DNA of 64,000 bases from Aeromicrobium sp. A1-2 (GTDB lineage Bacteria; Actinomycetota; Actinomycetes; Propionibacteriales; Nocardioidaceae). Numbering within the stretch: position 1 is the stretch's first letter; every line of letters begins with the position of its first letter. The position numbers and the translations under genes are program-made. The stretch lies in the NCBI RefSeq assembly GCF_003443875.1, contig NZ_CP027482.1, forward strand, positions 868,001-932,000, written 5' to 3'. Of the stretch, positions 25,522 to 36,517 are shown one piece after another. The notes beneath the pieces were generated by a model that did no database searches, was not told where the DNA came from, and worked only from the letters and a program-made list of their open reading frames with translations.

Positions 25522-26352
25522 GTGAGCAAGACACTCCCCGCCCGAATGACAGTGCTCCGCACCGAGATCCTGACCCCCTCCATGCGCCGGATCGTGTTCG
25601 GTGGCCCGATGTTCGACGAGTTCCTCGGTCCGGAGAACGCCTTCACCGACAAGTACGTCAAATTGGTGTTCCTGACGGACGGTTTCACCTATCCCGAGCC
25701 GCTGGACCTGGCTGCGGTCCGCGAGACCATGCCCCCTGAGGCGTGGCCGGTGCTGCGGACGTACACGGTCCGTTGGGTCGACGCCGAGGCCAGGGAGCTG
25801 GCGATCGACTTCGTGGTTCACGGTTCCGAGGGCTTCGCCGGGCCCTGGGCCGAGCGGGCGGAGCCGGGTGACGTCATGCACCTGCGTGGACCGAGCGGGG
25901 CGTTCGCACCGGACCCTTCTGCCGACTGGCACCTGTTCGTCGGCGACGAGGCAGGGCTCCCGGCGATCTCCTCGGCGCTGGAGGCGCTGCCCGCCGGCGC
26001 GCCGGCGGTGGCCTTCGTCGAGGTCGACGGACCCGAGCACGAGATCGCGATCACGACGGATGCAGATTTGGAGATGCACTGGCTGCACCGGGGCGACGCG
26101 AACCCGGGCAGCACGACGCTGCTCGACGATGCCGTGCGGGCCTGGTCGTGGCGCGAGGGGCGTTGCCGGGCGTTCGTCCACGGTGAGTCTGCGTTGCTCA
26201 AGAGCGTCCGGCCGTACGTCCTGACCGAGCGCGGCGTCGCCCGCGCGGACGTCTCGGTGTCCGCCTACTGGCGGCGCGGCACGACCGAAGATGGCTTCCG
26301 CGAGTGGAAGTCGCGACAAACCGATGCCGTGCTTCGACCGGTGGCGTCTTGA
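25522..26352 (+). CDS. Siderophore-interacting protein (FAD/NAD(P)H ferric-siderophore reductase family)
   Basis: A 276-residue cytoplasmic flavoprotein of the SIP/ViuB family, expected to release iron from ferric siderophores using NAD(P)H. Visible motifs are the FAD-binding RTYTVRW near residue 75, DFVVHG, the GPWAERAEPGD loop, the NAD(P)-binding FVGDEAGLPA and AFVHGES near the C-terminus. There are no siderophore transport genes nearby and I see no iron-box operator in the 17-base intergenic region, so regulation by iron is not evident. GTG 25522 is set by the -10 spacing. Confidence 0.92.
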   Translation: MSKTLPARMTVLRTEILTPSMRRIVFGGPMFDEFLGPENAFTDKYVKLVFLTDGFTYPEPLDLAAVRETMPPEAWPVLRTYTVRWVDAEARELAIDFVVHGSEGFAGPWAERAEPGDVMHLRGPSGAFAPDPSADWHLFVGDEAGLPAISSALEALPAGAPAVAFVEVDGPEHEIAITTDADLEMHWLHRGDANPGSTTLLDDAVRAWSWREGRCRAFVHGESALLKSVRPYVLTERGVARADVSVSAYWRRGTTEDGFREWKSRQTDAVLRPVAS

Positions 26353-26367
26353 CGGCGCCACTGGTTG

Positions 26368-26373
26368 TAACCT
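26368..26373 (+). promoter_or_regulatory. Leaderless -10 box of the CDP-ribitol synthase gene
   Basis: TAACCT followed by six bases and GTG 26380. Confidence 0.6.
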
Positions 26374-26379
26374 CGTCGG

Positions 26380-27801
26380 GTGACTGAACTCCGCAACGTC
26401 GCCGTCATCCTTGCTGGTGGCACCGGCACCAGGGTCGGCCTGTCGATCCCCAAGCAACTGATCAAGATCGCCGGCAAGACGATCATTGAGCACACGATCG
26501 CAACTTTCCAGGCGTCCCCGTTGATCGACGAGATTGTGATCCTGATGGCCCCGGGCCACCTCGATCCGGTGCGTGCGATCGTGCAGAACGGCGGGTACGG
26601 CAAGGTCTCACAGATTGTCGAGGGCGGTGAGACCCGCAACGAGTCGACGAGTCGGGCTCTCGAGGCGCTAGGCACCGAGGAGTGCAACGTCCTGTTCCAC
26701 GACGCGGTACGTCCGCTGGTCTCGCAGACCATCATCGGCGACGTCGTCGCGGCGCTGGCGACCCATCAGGCTGTCGACACTGCCATCCCGTCGGCTGACA
26801 CGATCGTCCAGGTTCACGATACGCCCGGCGGCCAGACTGAGACGATCGCCGACGTGCTGCCGCGCCACCTGCTACGTCGTGGCCAGACCCCCCAGGCCTT
26901 CAGGTTGTCGGTGATTCGACAGGCGTACGAGCTCGCGTGGCAGGACCCGGACTTCACCGCGACCGACGACTGCACCGTCGTGCTGCGCTATCTCCCGGAG
27001 GTGCCGATCGCGGTGGTTCCCGGTCACGAGCGAAACATGAAGGTCACAGAGCCGATCGACGTCTACATCGCGGACAAGCTCTTCCAGCTTCACTCGGCCG
27101 ATACGCCAGATCAGCTCAGCGATGAGCAGTATCGAGCGGCCCTCGCTGGCAAGACCATGGTCGTGTTCGGCGGCTCGTACGGCATCGGTGGCGACATCGC
27201 GGAGCTCGCCCGCGGCTTCGGCGCCACGGTGCACTCCTTCTCCCGCTCGTCGACCAACACACATGTCGACCGGCGAGAGGACATCGCCGCGGCTGCCGCC
27301 ACGGTGCTCAGGGAGGCAAGCTCGATCGACTTCGTGGTCAACACTGCTGGCGTACTCGTGATCGAGGACCTCGCGGAGACCTCCGAGGAGACGATCTTCG
27401 CCGCGACCGAGATCAACTACCTCGCACCGATCTTCATCGCGCAGGAGTTCTATCCTCACCTCGCGCGGTCTTCGGGATCGCTGCTGCTGTTCACGTCGTC
27501 GTCGTACACCCGAGGACGTGGGGGCTACTCGTTGTACTCCTCGGCCAAGGCCGCGGTCGTCAACCTGACCCAGGCGCTTGCCGACGAGTGGGCTGGTGAG
27601 GTGCGGGTCAATTGCGTCAACCCCGAGCGGACCGGCACCCCAATGCGTACCAAGGCGTTCGGTGAGGAGCCCGAGGGTACTTTGCTGAGCTCGATGGAAG
27701 TCGCGCGCCAGTCGCTCGACGTCCTGCTGGCCAATCAGACCGGCCACATCATCGATATCCGTCGCGGCGGCGGCCCGGCGGCCGTGGGTGGTGGCAGTTG
27801 A
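26380..27801 (+). CDS. Bifunctional cytidylyltransferase/SDR oxidoreductase (CDP-ribitol synthase type)
   Basis: A 473-residue fusion. Residues 1 to about 230 are an IspD/TarI-like cytidylyltransferase with ILAGGTGTRVGLSIPKQL and FHDAVRPLVS. Residues 260-473 are a short-chain dehydrogenase with VVFGGSYGIGGDIAELA, NTAGVL and the YxxxK site YSSAKAA. The same fusion in Haemophilus Bcs1 reduces ribulose 5-phosphate and makes CDP-ribitol for wall or capsule polymers. Here it heads the wall-polymer region, which supports the same role. A true MEP-pathway IspD would not carry the SDR half. The stop overlaps the next start as TTGA. Confidence 0.88.
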   Translation: MTELRNVAVILAGGTGTRVGLSIPKQLIKIAGKTIIEHTIATFQASPLIDEIVILMAPGHLDPVRAIVQNGGYGKVSQIVEGGETRNESTSRALEALGTEECNVLFHDAVRPLVSQTIIGDVVAALATHQAVDTAIPSADTIVQVHDTPGGQTETIADVLPRHLLRRGQTPQAFRLSVIRQAYELAWQDPDFTATDDCTVVLRYLPEVPIAVVPGHERNMKVTEPIDVYIADKLFQLHSADTPDQLSDEQYRAALAGKTMVVFGGSYGIGGDIAELARGFGATVHSFSRSSTNTHVDRREDIAAAAATVLREASSIDFVVNTAGVLVIEDLAETSEETIFAATEINYLAPIFIAQEFYPHLARSSGSLLLFTSSSYTRGRGGYSLYSSAKAAVVNLTQALADEWAGEVRVNCVNPERTGTPMRTKAFGEEPEGTLLSSMEVARQSLDVLLANQTGHIIDIRRGGGPAAVGGGS

Positions 27802-28172
27802 GGAAGAACCTCCTGAACACGGCGTTCTACCTCCTGCTGGTTCTTGGCTTGATCGCCGTGGTGGTGTTCGTCTTCAAGTCCCTCAACAGGCCGCAGGACG
27901 ATGAGGCGCCACCGCAGGCGCCCGAGGCGATCGTCATGATGTCGACCGATGGTGTGGTCAGCAACATCGAACGTCGGCTCGGTGCGAAGACCGGCCGCCA
28001 GGTCGAGGCCGAGTGCCCCGACGAGGTCGACAAGGCGGAGGGAACGACATTCAGCTGCGACGTCCGCTACACCGGACGCGAGGACAAGATCGCGATCGCC
28101 ACCGTGGTGATCGACGGCCCGACCGGTGACTTCACCTGGACGTCTGAGTCCATGAAGAAGTCGAGTCCCTGA
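27798..28172 (+). CDS. DUF4333 domain membrane-anchored protein
   Basis: A 124-residue protein with one N-terminal helix (about residues 6-28) and an extracytoplasmic DUF4333-type domain marked by the cysteine pair in VEAECPDEVDKAEGTTFSCDV. The TTG start overlaps the stop of the preceding gene, so the two are probably translated together. DUF4333 proteins are common small exported actinobacterial proteins of unknown role. The 136 bases after it, up to the convergent TagF-like gene, hold nothing I recognise. Confidence 0.78.
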   Translation: MRKNLLNTAFYLLLVLGLIAVVVFVFKSLNRPQDDEAPPQAPEAIVMMSTDGVVSNIERRLGAKTGRQVEAECPDEVDKAEGTTFSCDVRYTGREDKIAIATVVIDGPTGDFTWTSESMKKSSP

Positions 28173-28308
28173 TCGAGCAGCTCCCGGTCAGCCGAGGTGT
28201 CAGCGCTGACGGAGTACCCACGCGTATCGATGGGCCGAACCGGCGGAGTGCGGTCGAGTCTTCGCGCGAGGGACGAGGTCGTGTCGGGTTGCTGAGGCTG
28301 CATCGGCA

Positions 28309-31652
<3,344 letters not shown>

Positions 31653-31659
31653 CCGGGCC

Positions 31660-31665
31660 ACCCTA
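31660..31665 (-). promoter_or_regulatory. Leaderless -10 box of the GT2-glf-tagF-like operon
   Basis: On the minus strand TAGGGT is followed by seven bases and GTG 31652. It implies a promoter for the three-gene unit separate from the upstream gene. Confidence 0.5.
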
Positions 31666-31675
31666 CCCTCAGCGC

Positions 31676-32227
31676 TCAGCCGCAGAACTGTGCGGACTTG
31701 CCCTGGATCGTGTCCATCGAGTCGTTGAGGCTCTCGAGGTTGACGACGAGGGCCTTGAGGAGCTCGACATCCTTGGAGGTCGTGGCCTTCTTGCCCTGCC
31801 TGAGGTATCCCAGTGCCTGGGCGTACTCGTCGCGCAGGCTCAACGGGGCCACCCGCTCGGCCTTGCTGTAGCGGGTGATGAGTCCGTCGAACGTCGCGGA
31901 GAGCTCCGCGAGGTCGACGCCGTCCTCGTCGTTGTCGCCGGGTGTCGTTAGGCCGCCGCTCTGGATCTGGGCGAAGGCGGGGCAGTAGACGTCCTTGTCA
32001 GGAGGGATGACCTCCGGCACAGCCTTCGAGGCCTTCTCCGTCGGGTCGGCCCCCGGGGACTCGGCGGACGACTCGGGTGTCGGGGCTGCGGCAGCGGCTG
32101 CTGTGGCGTCCGGGCCGCCGGACGCGGCGACTACCATCACGACGGTCGCCGCGACCAGGACGAGGCCAGCCACAGCGGCGGCGAGCGCCCTCGGACTGCC
32201 GATCAGGCGATCCCACAACGTGCGCAT
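31676..32227 (-). CDS. Unrecognised membrane-anchored extracytoplasmic protein
   Basis: A 183-residue protein of unknown family. A positively charged start and one helix (about residues 13-33) are followed by an Ala/Pro/Glu-rich linker and a helical domain with two cysteines, VYCPAFAQ and the C-terminal QFCG, that could pair. ATG 32227 has GGAG six bases upstream; an ATG two codons earlier has no room for a ribosome site. A TAGGAT box on the minus strand at 32285-32290 is a possible promoter. It lies upstream of the galactofuranose operon, so a wall role is plausible but unproven. Confidence 0.72.
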   Translation of the reverse strand: MRTLWDRLIGSPRALAAAVAGLVLVAATVVMVVAASGGPDATAAAAAAPTPESSAESPGADPTEKASKAVPEVIPPDKDVYCPAFAQIQSGGLTTPGDNDEDGVDLAELSATFDGLITRYSKAERVAPLSLRDEYAQALGYLRQGKKATTSKDVELLKALVVNLESLNDSMDTIQGKSAQFCG

Positions 32228-32422
32228 GCCCATCTCCGTCCGGGTCCCATCGACCGGCCCGATGCCATCTCGACGAACCGGGCTATCCTAGACCGCACTG
32301 CCACGACCGGCCACCCAATCCGGTCCGATCTGCCGACGCAATCAGAATCACCCGGTACGGCAGATGAGAAAGCGTGTAATCTGTGGTCGACGCTCGACCA
32401 TCAACACCCAGGAAGACTCCCC

Positions 32423-34804
32423 ATGCTGCGTAAGCCCATGCTCCTTGGCGCCATGACGCTGCTCGTCGGTGGCCTGCTCCCCGCGACGATGCCGGCCTCT
32501 GCCGCCCCCGCGACGGGTCTGGCAACCGCCACCCAGCTGCGCGACGAGGACCGCTACGTCGACCTCGACGCGGTCGACCGCAATGCTCCAGGCTACGACC
32601 CGAAGTCGTTCAAGTCTGTCGAGCCCAATGTGGTGGCGAGCGCGAACGGCAGGCGCGTGGAGATCTACGGCTCGGTCGGTGACAACGAGAACGGCATGGA
32701 CTGGCGCACGGTCAACGAGTTCGCCTACCTGGTCAACTCGGTGCCCAAGGGCAAGAAGTCGTACACCACGCTGTTCAACAGCTTGTACGACGACCGCTCG
32801 ATCAGCCGCAGCGCTAACCCTGCCGTCCCGGGCGGCGACAAGTGGACCGTCGCAGGCCGGGACGAGGTCTTCTCGCCCACCGCGGCCTTCCTCAACCAGG
32901 TCAACATGTACGACACCGAAGCCGAGCGCCGTCAGTTCATCCATGTGCTCGGTGCCAAGGAGAGCCTTGACGAGGCGGTCGCGGCCAACAGTTCGCTCGC
33001 CCGGCTCGTCAAGGCCGGCTACAAGTCGAGCGGCTCGCAGGCCGTCAACTATGCCGAATGCAGCGGTGACGGCGGTTGCCTCTCGGGGCCCGATCACCTG
33101 ATGCACTCCAAGTACGGCGCCTTCGAGGAGGCCGCTGACTCCACGGGCATGATCCGCCCGAACGTTGTGTGGATCACCTCCTCGAACCTCAACGGCTCCA
33201 GCGGCTCCAAGAAGTCCAACATCAGTATCGCGATCTTCGACGACGCCGCGGCGTTCAAGGCCGTCAAGGAGGGCATCTTCGACCCGTCGGTCGCGGTGGC
33301 CAACGGCATGTCGGCCTCGGATGCACTCAACACGCCCGCCTACAAGGCGGCAATCACCGTCGATCCGGCGACCGGCGTCGTCGCGGGAATGCCGACGGAC
33401 TCGGGCATCACGTTGTTCCCGTCGCCACGCCGCAAGACGGCCGCCTCGGACCACACAGATGAGACCGATGTGGAGGCGGCATTCCTGGACCAGCAGGCCG
33501 CGAACAACACGACCAAGACCGGCTGCAAGGTCTATGCCGTGCACTCGCTGTTCAACAGCACCCGCAACGGGGTCAAGGACGGACTCGGAAAGCTCGCCCA
33601 GCAGAAGTGCGACGTGCGCATCGTGCTGGGGAACAATGCGATCTCCGATCTCGTGGATGGCTACTTCAACATGAGCTCCAGCCTGCGTGAGCTGATCGGC
33701 CACGTCGAGTTCGCCAACGTGCACGACAAGACCCTGAGCTACAAGCACGGCGGCACGGCCACGACATTCGGTGGTGCCTCGAACTTCACCGGGACGAGCC
33801 TGGAGTACGACGAGCTGGCATTCAAGGCCGACAACCTGGAAGTGACGGACGCCGTTCAGGAGCATTCCGAGCGCATCTATCAGCTGGCCCGGGGTCAGAC
33901 GAAATGGGCGACACCGTCGAGCGTGTCGATCAGCCCGGCCGGGACCGTCAAGGTCGCGCCGGGCGGATCGGTGCAGCTCAGCCCCCGGCTGAAGCCCGAG
34001 AAGGCCTTGGTCACCGACACCACGTGGGTCTCGAGCAATCCCGCCGCGGCCACCGTGAGTCCCACCGGCGTGGTCACGGGTCTGACACCGGGACAGACCA
34101 CAATTGAGGTGCAGGTCTCGGCGCCCGGCGTGCTGAACCAGCCGCGGGTCTCCAAGACCGCGACTTCCACTGTCGTGGTCGCCAGCGGCGCGACCACGAC
34201 GGGTGCGGGCGGACGGGCCAGCGTTGCACCAACGCTCACGATGGACAACTACCAGTCACCGGGTGGCAACACTGACATCGTCGTGACCTGGGGGGCCGAC
34301 GGGCACGAGTACGACGGCGTCGTCAAACTGCAGTACTACTCGGGCGGCTGGAAGACGTACGGCAAGTACGTCACCGTCAAGGACGGAGTAGGCAGCATCT
34401 CGCCGTCGTTCAAGGGCAGCAAGACCTGGCGCGCGTACGGGGCCAGGCTCGACAAGATCGACGGCGATGACGTCCCTAACTCGACCGCCAAGACGAAGTC
34501 AGCCTGGAGCATCAACACCGTGCGGACCAAGACTTCCAGCTCGACGCCGCGACTGTATGCCACGAACATGGCCAAGAGCGGACAGAAGATCCCATTCTTG
34601 ATCTCGTGGAGGAAGACCAATGGCGTCGTGCGTCTGCAGATGAGATCGGCAAGAGGTTCGTGGAAGACTCACTCGACCTATCGAATCAGCGGCGGCAGCC
34701 AGGAGTTCATCGCTGTGCCGGTCATCAACACCAAATACTGGCGGATCGCCACGAGCACGGGTTCGACGAAGATCTCCAACACCGTCAAGGTTTCGATGAA
34801 GTGA
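32423..34804 (+). CDS. Secreted phospholipase D-like protein with Ig-like domain
   Basis: A 793-residue exported protein. The signal peptide ends near PASAAPATG. The catalytic half has two HxK motifs, HSK at residue 228 (HLMHSKYGAF) with WITSSNLNGSSG, and HDK at 434 (VHDKTLSYKHGG) with FGGASNFTG, as in PLD-superfamily phosphodiesterases. A bacterial Ig-like group 2 domain follows (WVSSNPAAATVSPTGVVTGL). The C-terminal 200 residues have two similar Trp/Tyr-rich modules. GGAAG precedes the ATG, and TAATCT near 32377 may be the -10. The substrate could be a phospholipid, nucleic acid or teichoic acid. Confidence 0.87.
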   Translation: MLRKPMLLGAMTLLVGGLLPATMPASAAPATGLATATQLRDEDRYVDLDAVDRNAPGYDPKSFKSVEPNVVASANGRRVEIYGSVGDNENGMDWRTVNEFAYLVNSVPKGKKSYTTLFNSLYDDRSISRSANPAVPGGDKWTVAGRDEVFSPTAAFLNQVNMYDTEAERRQFIHVLGAKESLDEAVAANSSLARLVKAGYKSSGSQAVNYAECSGDGGCLSGPDHLMHSKYGAFEEAADSTGMIRPNVVWITSSNLNGSSGSKKSNISIAIFDDAAAFKAVKEGIFDPSVAVANGMSASDALNTPAYKAAITVDPATGVVAGMPTDSGITLFPSPRRKTAASDHTDETDVEAAFLDQQAANNTTKTGCKVYAVHSLFNSTRNGVKDGLGKLAQQKCDVRIVLGNNAISDLVDGYFNMSSSLRELIGHVEFANVHDKTLSYKHGGTATTFGGASNFTGTSLEYDELAFKADNLEVTDAVQEHSERIYQLARGQTKWATPSSVSISPAGTVKVAPGGSVQLSPRLKPEKALVTDTTWVSSNPAAATVSPTGVVTGLTPGQTTIEVQVSAPGVLNQPRVSKTATSTVVVASGATTTGAGGRASVAPTLTMDNYQSPGGNTDIVVTWGADGHEYDGVVKLQYYSGGWKTYGKYVTVKDGVGSISPSFKGSKTWRAYGARLDKIDGDDVPNSTAKTKSAWSINTVRTKTSSSTPRLYATNMAKSGQKIPFLISWRKTNGVVRLQMRSARGSWKTHSTYRISGGSQEFIAVPVINTKYWRIATSTGSTKISNTVKVSMK

Positions 34805-34876
34805 CCCAGCGATCCGGGTCGGCAGGACCAACACTCATCCGTCCCCGAGGGTGAGCCGGCCCTTCCGGGGCGTTGG

Positions 34877-34882
34877 TATCGT
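34877..34882 (+). promoter_or_regulatory. Leaderless -10 box of a short leader ORF
   Basis: TATCGT followed by seven bases and ATG 34890, the start of an 11-codon ORF that overlaps the next gene. Confidence 0.45.
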
Positions 34883-34889
34883 TGCGGCC

Positions 34890-34925
34890 ATGCAGGTCAG
34901 CCCCACCGGAGACGACGTCTCATGA
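34890..34925 (+). CDS. Possible 11-codon leader peptide
   Basis: Reads MQVSPTGDDVS and stops at a TGA that overlaps the following ATG as ATGA. A -10 box stands seven bases before its ATG, so the mRNA may be leaderless and begin with this ORF. GGAG inside it can serve as the ribosome site for the downstream gene. Its role would be translational coupling rather than a functional peptide. Confidence 0.4.
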   Translation: MQVSPTGDDVS

Positions 34926-36505
34926 CGTCACCGAGTGGCCAGCACCGGCGCCGCGTGCCGAAGAACCGGCGTCCTGTGGCTGGCGGGGCCGGTGGGGCTA
35001 CGCCGAGATCGCGATTCAGTCGGTCGCTGCGCTCCAGAGCCCCGGGGCGCCGTCTCCCTTATGTCGTGGGGGTCGCGGTGGTTGCAGTCGTGGGGGCGTT
35101 GCTGTTTTGGCCAGTCGTCGAGCTCGCCGACCCGGCACCCGTCGCACCAGGTGGAGTCCAGGTGGAGTCGGACGACACCACCGCGACCGCGACGTGGACC
35201 CGGGGGCCGGCGACCGCTTTCCGCGTGCAGTACTCCGAGAACCTCGACTTCTCCGATGCCCAGACCCAGCAGGTCGAGCGCAACACGTTTGCGCTGAGTT
35301 CGTTGATCCCGGGTACGACATACTTCCTGCGGGTGTCCTCGGTCCGGGGAGACAAGGTCAGCAGGCCGAGCCCTCTCGTGCGATTCACCACGGGGTTCAG
35401 TTACGTGGCGCCGAAGCTCGTCGTCGACAGCAAGACATCTGCGTCCCTATCGGCCAGTTGGACCAGCGATGCCACGACGAAGGAGAAGGTCAAGTACGAG
35501 GCGCAGCTGGACAAGGACGAGGTGTTCAGCGATCCCAAGACCAAGACCGTCTCGAAGCGCACGGCGAAGTTCACCAAGCTCGGCTACAAGGCGACCTACT
35601 CGACACGGGTCAGGATTGTTGGACCTACAGGTGTTGCCCTGAGCCCTTGGTCTGATCCGGAAACGCGACAGACCTTGCGATCGGCGCCGTTGCGTGTCGC
35701 GTCGTTCAATGTCCTCAAGTCCTCGAAGGCCAACTGGTCGGCACGCCGGCTGGCCATCGCCGAGACGATTCGGTCGCAAGAAGTCGACGTCGCCGGCCTG
35801 CAGGAGGCGACGCCGGTCACCGTCGCCGGCGGAATCAGGCAGTATGCCGACATCGTGCGCGTGCTGGGTCCTGACTGGGCCCTGACCGAGGACTCGAAGG
35901 GAGCGACGGGGGAGGCCCGCACGGTCTACAACACCAAGCGTCTTGAGCTGGTCGATCACGGGTACGAGGAGATTCCCGGAAGCACGCGGTTCGGGGTGAT
36001 GCGCTACATCACCTGGGCCATCTTCGAGCAGAAGAGCACGGCGAAGCGGTTCGTGTTCCTCAACACCCATTTCGTGACTTCCAAGGCCAGTTCGCGCTTC
36101 AGTCACCGCACAGCCTCGGCCGGTCAGATGGTGCGGCTCGCGAATTCGATCTCCAAGGGAGAGCTGCCCGTTGTGATGGCCGGCGACTTCAACTCTGCGG
36201 CCCACCGCAACAACAGCAACGGCGTGTATCGCACCATCACAGGCGGGGGATTCGTCGATCCTTTGATCAGGAGCGGCAAGCTCGGCGCGGCGGAAAAGCT
36301 GACCAATGCCGATCTCAAGACCGTCAACAAGTACGCACGTCAACCGCGACGCGATGCATCGGCACCGATGATCGATCACATCTTTGTGTCACCGATGCGT
36401 GTCCTCGAGTGGGAGACCGTCGCCAAGCTTGACGGTAGCGGCCGATTCATCGGCACGATTCCGTCGGACCACAACATGATCCGGCTGACGGTCTACCTAC
36501 CCTGA
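34922..36505 (+). CDS. Membrane-anchored fibronectin III + endonuclease/exonuclease/phosphatase protein
   Basis: A 527-residue protein with a basic N-terminus, one membrane helix (about residues 46-66), two fibronectin type III-like modules (about 75-260, with LIPGTTYFLRVSSV) and a C-terminal EEP domain. EEP motifs are RVASFNVLKSS, GLQEATP, FLNTHF, VMAGDFNSAA, APMIDHIFVS and the final PSDHNMIRL. The catalytic domain is predicted outside the membrane. It probably cleaves phosphodiesters (nucleic acid or polyol-phosphate). The start overlaps a possible 11-codon leader. A secreted relative is encoded at 42668-44254. Confidence 0.86.
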   Translation: MTSPSGQHRRRVPKNRRPVAGGAGGATPRSRFSRSLRSRAPGRRLPYVVGVAVVAVVGALLFWPVVELADPAPVAPGGVQVESDDTTATATWTRGPATAFRVQYSENLDFSDAQTQQVERNTFALSSLIPGTTYFLRVSSVRGDKVSRPSPLVRFTTGFSYVAPKLVVDSKTSASLSASWTSDATTKEKVKYEAQLDKDEVFSDPKTKTVSKRTAKFTKLGYKATYSTRVRIVGPTGVALSPWSDPETRQTLRSAPLRVASFNVLKSSKANWSARRLAIAETIRSQEVDVAGLQEATPVTVAGGIRQYADIVRVLGPDWALTEDSKGATGEARTVYNTKRLELVDHGYEEIPGSTRFGVMRYITWAIFEQKSTAKRFVFLNTHFVTSKASSRFSHRTASAGQMVRLANSISKGELPVVMAGDFNSAAHRNNSNGVYRTITGGGFVDPLIRSGKLGAAEKLTNADLKTVNKYARQPRRDASAPMIDHIFVSPMRVLEWETVAKLDGSGRFIGTIPSDHNMIRLTVYLP

Positions 36506-36517
36506 CCAACCTCGAAG

